64,000 bases of DNA from Coprinellus micaceus (Eukaryota > Basidiomycota > Agaricomycetes > Agaricales > Psathyrellaceae), in assembly GCA_951394405.1 (NCBI GenBank), contig OX596341.1, positions 1,240,001-1,304,000 of the forward strand, written 5' to 3'. Positions 33,383-43,572 of this stretch are shown here, piece after piece. The translations under genes were made by a program, and so were the position numbers. The number at the start of each line of letters is the position of its first letter. Position 1 is the stretch's first letter. Under the pieces are notes generated by a model. It had not been told where the DNA came from. It ran no database searches and saw only the letters and a program-made list of their open reading frames with translations.

Positions 33383-34604
33383 CTAAGCCTATTTGTTCGC
33401 AAGCTCGGCCTCGGCGTTGAACTTCTCGAGCTCAGCGTGCTTACCCTTGATCTGCGATACAACTTCCTCAGTGAACGATTTACCGGAAAGGAGTACTAGA
33501 ACTCACGGATTCCCTCAATCTCCCGAGCAGGTGACCTCACCGTGCCTGATGTATTGATGGGGGTGGGCAACGCCTGCCAGGCCGACGGCCGATGACTAAC
33601 GGCACTGCCACCAGATTTCCTGTCCGCACTCACGTCCTGCGCCTCTGGACTCGTTCACGATGAGATGGGAGAAAGGAAGGCGTGTACCACCATACAGAAT
33701 GTTTCATGAGTATAAGACAGCGATTTTACGTCCGGCCATGAGGGTGTAGGTTAGTTAGTCGTACGAAGCGGAGTCCAGGCGGGCAGGTATAGGCACCGGC
33801 GACTCACATACCCAACACCACCTGTACAGCACCTCCAGTCTAATATGATAAAATATACACCACGAACGCTTTCTACGAAACATAACGGGACCTAGGAAAC
33901 GGACTGGGGGCTTTCGACAGGACATGTCGTCAAGAACGCGTCGGAATCCGGGTTCGGGGCGATTATATAATCCAATTTGCCGCGTTAAAGGGGCTCCTCC
34001 GTAAGGTACACATTTTGCGGGCAGTAACGCGTTTTCCGCCAAGGTCGCGTCAGCTATCTGGTACCCTCGACATTTGCGACAAAATGATCGAGGGCGATTT
34101 CCCAATTTCGACGGGGAAGGTCGACTTTTGGAGGAGGACCCCCCTTGAAAATCACAAATTTTTGGATGTCTCTCGATCATTCCTTTCTAAATGTTACAAA
34201 ACCTATTTTTGTATACTCAGAGTTGTAGAAAAGGCGTTGTGCAGCCCACAAAGTGTACCGGACCTCTTTCGCTGAAGAGTTGGCGGAAGGCAAACAAAGC
34301 CAAACATCACCAGCCTTTTGCGGGCGTTGCCCACCCCCATGTATTGGTCTGAGACAGGAGACGGGCCTAGTCGACTCTTCACAAGCTTCACACGACACCT
34401 CGCATATCTTCATCGCCCTTCTCCTCCTTGCTTTGCGGCTAAATAGTGCCGCGCTCAGTTTGCGTCCAATTGAGCTCGAAAAACTGCGAACTCACTTAAA
34501 ACCCCTCGACTCGGTAACAGAGCCCTAGTCCTGGCAGTAGAGTAGCCACGACTCGCGACACGGCGGGCAGCAACAGCAACAGCGGTTCTCCTCAAAGCAA
34601 GCAT
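33383..34604 (-). pseudogene. Pseudogene 2 of the F1-ATPase inhibitor, split by an inserted element
   Basis: The start region (ATG 34604, MLALRRTAVAVAARRVAS) is close to the intact gene, but a one-base loss in the codons for RTEGSVAE (AGGACTAGGGCT against AGGACTGAGGGCT) shifts the frame. The exon coding for DQYIRQ is interrupted after its first codons by the 784-bp element at 33557-34340. The left remainder (about 33556-33383) carries the rest of that exon and the last exon. Confidence 0.8.
33557..34340. mobile_element. Non-autonomous TIR element, 784 bp
   Basis: The left end begins ATGGGGGTGGGCAACGCC and the right end is its perfect reverse complement over 18 nt, extending to about 21 with one mismatch. 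The flanks are gatgtattg on the left and gtattggtctg on the right, while the uninterrupted homologues read gatgtattggtctg. This gives a 6-bp target duplication GTATTG, or 8 bp ATGTATTG if the terminal AT belongs to the target; 8 bp would suggest a hAT-like element. No transposase frame is seen inside, so it is a MITE-like passenger. Confidence 0.75.
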
Positions 34605-36286
34605 CTTGGATATGATCTGGGTGCGGTGGTAGTTGGTGGTAGCGACCGTTCATGGGAAGGACATCATGACCCGGCGGACAGTGGTGGCTGGGGGGAACCG
34701 ATTGAGGGCACTTTTGAGTCTTGACTGTCGGAGCGCAATGCGAGAAGGGGGCCTGATGAGAGATCCCACAGACGAAGATGGGGCCAACCCGGAAGTCACT
34801 CAGGTTTGTGCGAGCGACAGCCAAGCGGAGCACCTGGCTCACGGACACAGAGATAGACCCAGCGCGTGTTTCTCATAAGGTCAGCTAGTGACACTCCCGG
34901 AAGTCTATGAGGTATTGAAGCCAGTTTGAGATTTCGTTCAAATGTGTTCACACTGCCATCTTCGTCTGAGCCTGAATGTTTAAATGCCGCCCGAGCTTCG
35001 AGCGTCAAACTTGCTTTTTTCTCTCCACTCCTCCTTGTATACCTCAGCCCCCGGGAATACCGTCCTTTCATCGAAGCAGCTGTTCCTCTTGTTTCTCAGG
35101 GACCCACTATCAGGCAAATCCGGTCATCTTGGGGGCGCCTGAACAATTTCAATCATGTCACGGTTCTGTCAACAATGCATTCTCTTCGGGGCGAGCGTTG
35201 TGCAGGGTCTTCAACCAATACATCTTGTCTACAGTCGTTTGCATATCTCTTTTCACAAACGAATTCCACAGTTTCGACTTGCGGCTGCAGTGACCATCAA
35301 GATTGATGTCACGCTCGAGAGACTGCCCGATTCGGCGCTGGACTCATGATGTTGGCCTCCTCGTTAATCACCAATCGTCTCCTGGTCGGCGCAAAAGCAG
35401 CGCTCCTTCCTCTCCTCCGTACCATTCACTTCCTTTTGGCCCCTTCTACCTGCGAAAAAGAACCAAGATGTCCTGAAAACCCATGAACCTCCGGTCAGCG
35501 ACGTCAGTGCCGTTGTTCGTGTGAGCGCCAGGAATTCAGTGCTTGGATCCGGCGCGCCCAGCAACCGATTTGCTCCCCGAGCGCGGTGGTTGTATGACCC
35601 TGCCGATACCGGCAACGTTGATGTGACCTTGTCACACAAGAAACTGAGATTTTTTTGCGAAAAAAGATATGCAAACGACTGTAATGGTTCAATGAAGCCC
35701 GCCTGGAGCTTACTTTGATATCGGCTGTGTGCTCGCTTCCCCCCGAATTCAAGCCGAACACATCAACCTGCGAAAGGGAAACCCACCCCAAACAATCAGG
35801 GTGTCACGGTTGGAACGGAAATGGCCAACATGGCCAACCCTGGAAGTCTGCCAGGGCACTAGGGCACCTCAACAGCAACTTGGACACGGTCGATATCGAA
35901 ACACGGGTGTACCGGGCGTGCGAGCACCTGTTATGCTGGAGAATGTGAGGATCGTAGTATTCCGGAATCTGGATGGCCCGGCGGTTGGGAAATACGTTCG
36001 GAGGCTTAAGCTTTGTTCACGTTGAGCTGACATATCCTCCTGCGGGCTGTTGTTCATTTCCGTCACCTTCGAGTACTGCCAGTGTGCAAGCTGTAATCGG
36101 GTATAACCAGCCCCTGTGCTATTACCCAAAAGGTCCTTCACCATTCTGGAAACGAACCACGATGCAAGAGCATGTTCGTGGCCTCCCGGTGTATATGACA
36201 CGACGGGGTTGGTAGAGGCGAATTGACGTTTCGCCCCCCGCCCATTTCCCTCCTCTCACCTCCCCCCGCACCATTTCGGCCCCAAC
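34605..36286. other. Spacer between unit 2 and copy C
   Basis: Left part similar to 27060-27560. Frames at 34926-35349 (+) and 35364-35791 (-) overlap and have no recognised motif. The final part (36100-36286) is the copy C upstream region. No gene recognised. Confidence 0.4.
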
Positions 36287-39200
36287 ATGTCCAGCGTTGG
36301 GTGCCTCATAAAGTCAAATGCCGACATCGCGGGCGTCGGCGCCCGCACCTCAGTCTACGGCCAGAACCTGCTCTGCTTCACCCCTGCAGTGTGGGCCATC
36401 GCGGACGGGAAAGTTACCCAATACGAGTTGGAGTCGATGGAGAACTTGTCCACAACAAACCTCGTCGTCGCGTTTGGCATCCTCATCTCCTCCTTCGTCC
36501 AGGCCCGCACTCTCGGCCTCACCAACTTTCATGCTAGCATCGTGCTTAGCATGAGTTGGATGAACAATACAAATGTGTTTATCTACTTCTTGCTCTACGC
36601 ACAGACCAAGGGTCGTGACGGGTTCAAGGGCTGGTGGGAGCAGGTGATTGGTGTCCTGCCCTCTCAACGTTGTGAGCGACCTCCTTCCTTGATCGTGACC
36701 GCCCCTGACAAAAGACCCAGTTTTCCGTAGAGCCATTTCAGCCACTGACCTGGAAGGTGGTCCCAAAGTGGAACAAGGTGTGCACCTTATGATTGTGACT
36801 GCCGATGGGCCGTTAATCGAGAGCGACAGGTGCTCCGGCTCCTCCTTCCCAAGCCCCTCGCGTGGACATTCGCCGCCTGTTCCGATGCCCTGCCCTAGTT
36901 GCTGGTTCATTGCATCTTACATTGATGTCGGCGCTCGGACTTTGGCTATGGAGCGACCCGCGCGGATTCGGAACCGCCAACTCGGCCTGCGCCGTCGACC
37001 ATGCCCACCTAGCGATTGCCGGCGCTCGCGTCCCGTTTGCGTCCAACGCGCTTCGGACCTTCTCACTCTTCATCTATGCGCTGTTCCTCATTCCTGGGTT
37101 GAACCTCCTCCTCCCGATGACTGTGTTTCTCGGGATATACTACCTGCACGGCAGGTTATATCCGGAGGCCCATCAGGCAGAATCGGCTGAAGAGGATGCC
37201 TTGGACGCGACGCAGCCACACCTGGCAACGTTGACCCCCAAGCACATTTGGTCCATAGTCAAACGGATCTCGTCTCCAACGTCACCCGTCTTCCCCGCCT
37301 TCCTGGGCCTATGCTTCCTCCTGGTCATCAACATCGTGTTCATCGTCGATATCGAACTCACGCTGCGGAACAACCGAGGGATTCAAGAATCAGGTGAAGC
37401 CGAGTGGGGGTTTGGCCAGGTCCTTGCAGTCCTTCTCTTATTTTTGCCTCTGCGGGATTTGGTGGAGATGATATTCCGGAGGAGGCAAGAACTGCAGACC
37501 CAACTAGATAACGAGTTGAAAGGGGCTGTGAGCAGGAGGGACCTTGAAGGCATCTCAAAATGGGTCACTGCAGGAGGAAAACTTGACCCCAAAGCGGATG
37601 GTATATCCATTGCACGCTATCTTATCTCCCTGCTCATGCTGACGGAACTTGACATTTAGGTAGCGAGGTCGCTCTAGAGCTGGTGTGCCTTGAGAAACGG
37701 TGGGATATTCTTCCTGCCCTTGTTGAGAATGGTGCCAATGTCAACGCCGTGTTCGCTGGTATGTGTGGCTTTCGCTTCAACCATGCCCGCCAATGCTAAC
37801 GGACCACTCTGGTGAACGCGGCACGCAGACGGTCGCACGGCGATGGAATTGTCATTTCTTGCACGGACATGGGACGTACTTCGCATCCTCGTCCGCAAGG
37901 GCGCCGATATCAACTCCCAGTTCGCAGGCATGTTGCTCCACAGCCCTACCCTTCCTTCTTGACGCTGACTGGGCTCCAACGAACGCAGACGGTAGAACTG
38001 CACTCGAAGTAGCCACCCACGCCGTATTAGACGTGGAGGCTGCTCTTATCCTAGCAGAGTTGGGCTTCAACGTGAACATAACCTTACAAGGTGTGTAGGG
38101 CCGCAAGCTCATTGTTCCGCTTCCGATCTTTGCTCACTCCGTGTTGACATCAACTCAGATGGGAAGACGGCGCTTGAAGTAGCACACTTGGCCAACGAAC
38201 TGCAGCTCCTTGAACAGCTCATCCGAGCCGGGGCAGACGTCAATCGGCCGTTCAAAGGTACACGCAATCTCGCACCGACACATTCGGCTGTTTGCAGCGC
38301 TGATGCATATTTGGTATGTACGATACAGATGGGCGGACGATTCTTGATGTGGCCGCTTTAGCTGGAGAATGGCGACTCGTCCAGATCATTCTTGATGCCG
38401 GGGCTCATGTAAACAGCCAATTCGAACGTACGCTATTTGCGTGCACCACCACCGAATAGGAAGCTAACATTTGACAAACGCAGGCCGCCGGGCGACATGG
38501 CTCAAATCTGCAACACGCGCTGGAGACTTGGAAACTGCACGCATTCTGAACGGTTTGAACTGGTCCGAATATAAACCGATCCTGATCTTGTGAGTGGGAA
38601 TAAATTCAGTTATAACCCTGTGACTATATATAACTGACGAATCGACTCACCCTTGCGTTGGTATCAAAAGGTTAATGGGACAAACGGGCGCAGGGAAGAG
38701 TCACGTATGCAGTTTTTCTTTCACCCCAATATGCTTCGGTCCAGCTCACTGTCACGCTTCCCAGTTCGTAAACAGCGCTGCTAGAGCCAACAAGGCGCCC
38801 ATCCGCGATGCCCTGTCAAACAGTGACTTCGCTGTCCGGAGCTATACCGTGCACAACCCTCACAATGTCCGCTCAAAAGTCGTGCTCGTGGACACCCCTG
38901 GGCTTAACAACGTAAACCGCAGCGACACCGAGATTATTAAATCGATCGCTGCATGGCTGAACGACAAGTGAGCACCTTCTCCCTCTGGAACTGTGAGCTG
39001 GCACCTACCTTTCGGACGACCCAGTTGTAACGATGATGATCTGGTCGGGGGAATAATTTTCCTTCACGATATTGCCGAAGACCGAGCCACCGTATATGCG
39101 GATAAACACGCTTGGCCAGTGAGGTATTTCGACTCGCCGGCCTTGTTGCAGCATCTTTTCCTCACCACAGGGAAATGGGACCTGGCCTTTGTTCAGAGCA

Positions 39201-39522
39201 ACAAGAAGAGGTACGACGACCGTGAGAAAGAGTTGATAGAGATGCCGGCATGGAGGGGGCTACTAGACAGAGGAGCAACGTCGTGTCAGTATGAAGGGGA
39301 CTATGGATCGGCGTGGAAGGTTATCGGGAAGGTTCTGGAGATGGAGGCGCTGAGAGCGCAATTACTGAGAAGAGAGTTCAATACAATACAAGGCAAGCTG
39401 CCAGGATTGCAGCGACCGAAGCCAGGGTTTTGGAGAAAGTTTAGGAACCTGTTTTCGAGGGTGAGTGTTTCTAACTGGCACAGTCATACATTAATGATAA
39501 CGTCTTTCAGTCCCCGAATTGA
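36287..39522 (+). CDS. Copy C: polytopic membrane + ankyrin + AIG1-like GTPase protein
   Basis: Thirteen exons parallel to copy A: 36287-36671, 36721-36777, 36824-37600, ankyrin exons 37660-37758, 37829-37927, 37989-38090, 38159-38257, 38329-38427, then 38484-38589, 38671-38704, 38765-38967, 39025-39460 and 39511-39522, giving 835 aa. Exons 1-3 are nearly identical to copy A. The third ankyrin exon is one codon longer (THAVLDVEAALIL) and the G-domain exon 38765-38967 is five codons shorter (HNPHNVRSK against HNPRIQDPGDVRSK). P-loop GQTGAGKS, DTPGLNN and TTGKWD are intact. The ankyrin exon 37829-37927 again needs a GC donor (gcatgt). All exon lengths stay in frame despite the differences, which argues that both A and C are under coding constraint rather than being dead copies. 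The cellular role is unknown. Confidence 0.82.
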
Positions 39523-41283
39523 AGAGGAGCAGATCCTGTTACAAGAGCCGTATCGTTATCATGGCTTACGCTCGCTCCATCCAATGTCTAGATGTGCGTT
39601 GGCTTTCTTTAAGACGTTACGACGAAATGCACACGTACCTACTATGTAACTTAACTTATGACGAAGCAATGACCTTCGTGATCTTTTCGTACGTAAATGG
39701 TGAAAACAAAACCCCTGCTCGGGCTTTTGAGTATGTATTGAGGGAAGCCCCAGTGGAAACGCAACACATGCCGAACCAGGCAAGGTGTCGTCGCCATCCA
39801 GAATCACAATAGGCGCTCTTCAGTGAATATGTGGTACCCTCCCCTGGATAACCCAAACGGGGCATTAGTACTTGAGTTGGTCATGGCTCAGTGTCCTCAT
39901 TCAACTTCGGAAGAAGATATATTCTACGTGTCGAAGCACGGCGACTCTTGGAGAATGGAGGATGCTCGAAAGACGTTGGGGAAATCAGAAGAAGGCAAGC
40001 TCTTGAACAGGTTCAGTGACATACGTATGACTTGTAGCGAAGGGGTCGATGAGGATGGGAGAGGGACGAGGGACAAACAAACGAACAGATGGACGGGCGG
40101 ACCCACCAAAAGGTATACACAACACCAGCGATACCATGTTTCCACAGGAAACACTGTGGAAACATGCTCGAATGGTGGAGCGTGTTTCCTTTGTGAATCC
40201 CAGGGAATCAGGGCAAAGGCATGCAGCGGGCCATTCATTTGTTCTGCCACCAAAGCATGGCCTGAATGCTTTGACCATGTTTCCGGAGGAGACACACAGG
40301 AAATATCTGAAGTATTTCCAGCATGTTTCCAGCATGTTTCCTCTGGAAACACGGTAACTGTGGTCCTGTGGTAGGAAGGTCGCAAAGATGGCATACCAAG
40401 CACCTCGTTCAGGCGAGGCCGCCGGGCATCAATTGGGCTAAACAACCACAATCCCTTCGTACCGATGTGCTTGTAGACTGATTCACTGCACAAGGTGGTG
40501 AATGAGTCTCTGACTCCAGAACGTCGGCTGCTTGAGAGCACTAAGGTGTATATGCCTGTGCTTAGGATCTTCAAGAAAGGTTGATGGTACATACCGAGGA
40601 GCAGGTACCATCGTTGGGCGCTTTCGCGGTCTGTGCGCATCACCGAACACCTAAGCCCGCACTCATGCGTCGGGCTCGGCTCCTCCTGGACTCGTCTGGG
40701 TCCCCTGGCCTGCACCTTGCTTGGGCAGCCCGTACACTTCGCCCAGGAAAACTGCATAGCATACCTTCATATTTGAGCCACGGAACGCGGGTGCCCTGCA
40801 GAGTACACTTTTAGGAAAGGGGAATGGCAGAGATGCATGGGGACGGCCTGGCCCGACTTGGCCGACCAATGACGACATTGCACATCGCCCAGGGACAAGG
40901 GAACAGCCGGGTCGTCCAGGCCTCCCGCAGGATTTGAGAGATTCTAGATAGTTGTAAAAGGCGAACGTCTACCGTTGGGCCTCTTGTCGGAAGTCCCTTG
41001 GACATGAGAGTGGGATCGTGAAGGCAGGTAGGGTGGAACCGGGAGGCGGAGCGATACCAGGGTTTGCACGACACGAAATGGGGGCCCAGAGCTCAAGGCA
41101 AGGTGGAGAGGCTTCAATGAATGGATATTCGAGTACAGAAAACAGGGAAGATGTTATCCAAGGGTTGGGTAGATCCGTTTTCACTTAGTCGGTACTCTGG
41201 GTCTGTAAGTCATGACTGCCGGTGAGCCGGATATATAACAAGCAGAGAACGGGGGAGAGGACGTACGGTGATATGTTCATTCT
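39523..41283. repeat. Triplicated spacer, unit 3
   Basis: The same blocks as units 1 and 2: CAACTTCGGAAGAA near 39901, GGGCTCGGCTCCTCC near 40675, and GGATATTCGAGTACAGAAAA near 41124. A small inserted element at 40134-40354 breaks the GGAAGGTCGC block. The 3' part runs directly into the intact ATPase-inhibitor gene. Confidence 0.6.
40134..40354. mobile_element. Small TIR element (MITE-like), about 221 bp
   Basis: The ends read CCATGTTTCCACAGGAAACA and, in reverse complement, CCGTGTTTCCAGAGGAAACA, so the inverted repeats match at 18 of 20 positions. Both ends are flanked by TA, as expected for a Tc1/mariner-type target duplication. Further GTTTCC/GGAAAC inverted pairs occur inside (for example near 40284 and 40321). 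The sequence is absent from the homologous places in spacer units 1 and 2. No coding content. Confidence 0.6.
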
Positions 41284-41711
41284 CTAACCCTGCTTCTTCG
41301 CGAGCTCGGCCTCCGCAGCCTTGAGCTTCTCGAGCTCAGCGTGCTTATCCTTGATCTAATACACAACTGAGTCGGGATTCGTCTACCAGGAAGAATAGGG
41401 AGCTACTCACGGAATCCCTCAACTTCTTGAGCTGGTCGGCCTCATGCTGCCTGATGTATTGGTCTGAAACACGAGATGAGCCTGAGTCGACTCTTCATTC
41501 AGCCCCTCGCATACCTTCATGAGCCTTCTCCTTCTTGCTACGACGATGGAAAGTCGCATTTAGTTCACGTCCAATCGAACCTCAAGGAACTGCAAACGTA
41601 CTTGAAACCCCTTGACTCGGCAACAGAGCCCTCAGTCCTGCCCGTAGAGTAGGCACGAGCCGCGACACGGCGGGCAGAAACGGCAACAGCGGTTCTCCTC
41701 AAAGCAAGCAT
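41284..41711 (-). CDS. INH1: Mitochondrial F1-ATPase inhibitor (IF1/INH1), intact copy
   Basis: Exons 41711-41602, 41537-41515, 41463-41411 and 41355-41284 give 85 aa, the normal size. The N-terminus MLALRRTAVAVSARRVAARAYS is a typical Arg/Ala mitochondrial presequence. The inhibitory region reads SVAESRGFNKKEKAHEDQ, then YIRQHEADQLKKLRDS, followed by the helical Lys/Glu-rich tail KDKHAELEKLKAAEAEL. Family knowledge: IF1 binds the F1 catalytic interface at low matrix pH and blocks ATP hydrolysis, preserving ATP when the proton gradient fails. The gene stands 236 bp from the ATP14 start, divergently. Two decayed homologues lie at 26635-27088 and 33383-34604. Confidence 0.88.
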
Positions 41712-41947
41712 CTTGGATATGAATCTGAGTGTGGTGGTAGTTGGTGGTAGAAACGAAAAACAAACCCTCTCCCTTCGGCACGTAGGCGCGCCTAGCCCCT
41801 GTGGTTCCCAGGCCGTGATGCAGCCAATAGGAGCGCCCCGGGTCGTCCCGTGTTTGTGTCACGCTTTTCCGCAAACCCGAATCTCGTTCTGGGAGCCAGC
41901 AGCCAGCCTCGACCAATATACCACCTCCTGCTCATTCCTCATCCACC
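41712..41947. promoter_or_regulatory. Shared divergent promoter of INH1 and ATP14
   Basis: Only 236 bp separate the two start codons, so one short region must serve both directions. Both products belong to the mitochondrial F1Fo-ATP synthase system, which suggests co-regulation (inference). No strong TATA box is visible. The INH1-proximal part (GTGGTAGTTGGTGGTAG) recurs next to both INH1 pseudogenes, so that part of the promoter was triplicated with the block, whereas the ATP14 side was not. Confidence 0.6.
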
Positions 41948-42495
41948 ATGTCCTCTGTCCTCCGAATTGCTGTGCGTACAACCCAAACCTCCCATAAGAT
42001 GAGGCCAAACGTCTAAAATTCGCGTTTTGTATGAATATAGGCCCGCCAGGTTTCCAGGCGCGGATTCGCCACCTCTGCCGTCGCACGCAAGGGCAAGTCC
42101 TGCAGTATAGATTAGAAGGAATACCAGTCGGACTAACCAAACCAATAGACCTCGTCCAGGACCTCTACCTCCGTGAGCTCAAGGCCTACAAGCCCGCTCC
42201 TGCTGTACGTCTCCCCCAACCCGCATTACCTTAACCTCTCCTTATAACCCACTTCCAGGCCAAGGACGCCCACGTCGGTGCCGTGAAGCTATTCTCCCTT
42301 CCCCCCTCCCCCAAGGCCCCCGCTCTCCCCGCCGACCTCGCCGCTGAGCTCTCCGCCTACGACGCTGCCGAGCCCGTCGTCGCTGACAAGCCCGCTGCCT
42401 CCGCCGAGGCCACCCCCGCCTCTGAGCAGACTGGTGCTGAGGCCTTCCTCGAGCTCCTTGAACAGGACGTCGTCAAGCCCGTTCACCACCACTAA
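41948..42495 (+). CDS. ATP14: F1Fo-ATP synthase subunit h
   Basis: Exons 41948-41971, 42041-42092, 42149-42204 and 42259-42495 give 122 aa. The start MSSVLRIAARQVSRRGFATS is a mitochondrial presequence. The diagnostic block is DLVQDLYLRELKAYKPAP, matching the conserved region of yeast Atp14 (QDLYLRELK). Then comes an Ala/Pro/Glu-rich acidic region and a C-terminal acidic helix (EAFLELLEQDVV). Subunit h is part of the peripheral stalk region of the mitochondrial enzyme. The second intron starts with GC (gcaagt), the classical GC-AG donor; only that splice joins ARK to DLVQDL. Divergent from INH1. Confidence 0.88.
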
Positions 42496-43572
42496 ACGTT
42501 TTCTTCGCCGGTAGAAGGAAGGCAGGGCAGGGTTCGGGAGTTACGCCGGTTTAGAGTTGGCAGGATGTTGGAATGGACGAATTGGATGTAGACGACTCGA
42601 CCTCACTTGAAAATCCAATATCCTCTCCACAACCTATTCCCCAGTCTGCATCTTTGAAGCTTCTGTTCCCCGGTCGGTCATCCAACCTAGTGGGCAATAC
42701 ACATTTGAAGGTTTGACCCTGCACACTCTGGGTTTGAGTTGGGTGACTCCCGCTCAGCTAATGTCGCGTGAACATGATACCACACCTCTGCGCGTGCATA
42801 TCCTGAGATCTCAAGGGCTTGAGGTGCATTCCCGAGGATGACATGCCAGCCGGTCAAACCTCTCTCCGCGTGCTTTGAGGTCCGTTCATTAATCTGCTAC
42901 TTCCCCTCGTGCAGGGCTCCGTTGGTAACCTTCCTCGACCCCCTCATTTCTTACATTGACAGGGTTCTCGTCCTACGCCATGCTATCCAGCCAACGAAGC
43001 AATCTATTGAGACACCCAGATTCTAAAACCACAAAAACAAATGATGAGGTAAATTACACATTACGACTATGTAAGGTTGCAGGGTTGCGTTTCTATAATA
43101 ACGGTACCGGTCGCGTGAGGTGAGTATAAGTAAACGTCGGTAGGCAGCGAGGGCGGGAGGTCTTCTCAACCTCCCACCATCCTGCCCATAGACCATCGAG
43201 ATATAGGTGAGTGAATAAGATTTACGAAGGGGAGAGGTGAGATAGGTAATGATGACGGGATGTCGACGGAGTATGTATATGCAATAGGAACAGTATGTAT
43301 GTAGTGCGATGAGGGGAGAATAGCAAAGCAAGAACAGAGGAGAGATATAAAGACCATGATTGAGAGGAGATGAATGTTGCAGTGGGACCGAAAACCATGA
43401 TGAGGATGATAGGTAGTGGGTGATTAGAATAATGAAGAGTCTAAGAGGGAGGAGAACAGGGATGGAGAGGCGGACACCCCATCCTGGGAGAGGCTCGGCA
43501 GGGCGGGAAGGTAGAAGGGGAAGGGAGCAGGACGAAAGAACACCACCAAGGATCACCACACATTCCTCCTCT
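42496..43572. other. Intergenic, about 1.1 kb, no gene seen
   Basis: A minus-strand frame at 43559-43023 is rich in Leu/Ser/Tyr and has no splice logic or motif; it lies in the 3' flank of RPO41 and is probably chance. The region holds the terminators of ATP14 (+) and RPO41 (-), which converge. Confidence 0.45.

Noticed and set aside
43023..43559. 178-aa minus-strand frame downstream of RPO41
   Set aside because: Compositionally odd (Leu/Ser/Tyr), no motif, no splice logic, and located in a 3' flank between convergent genes.
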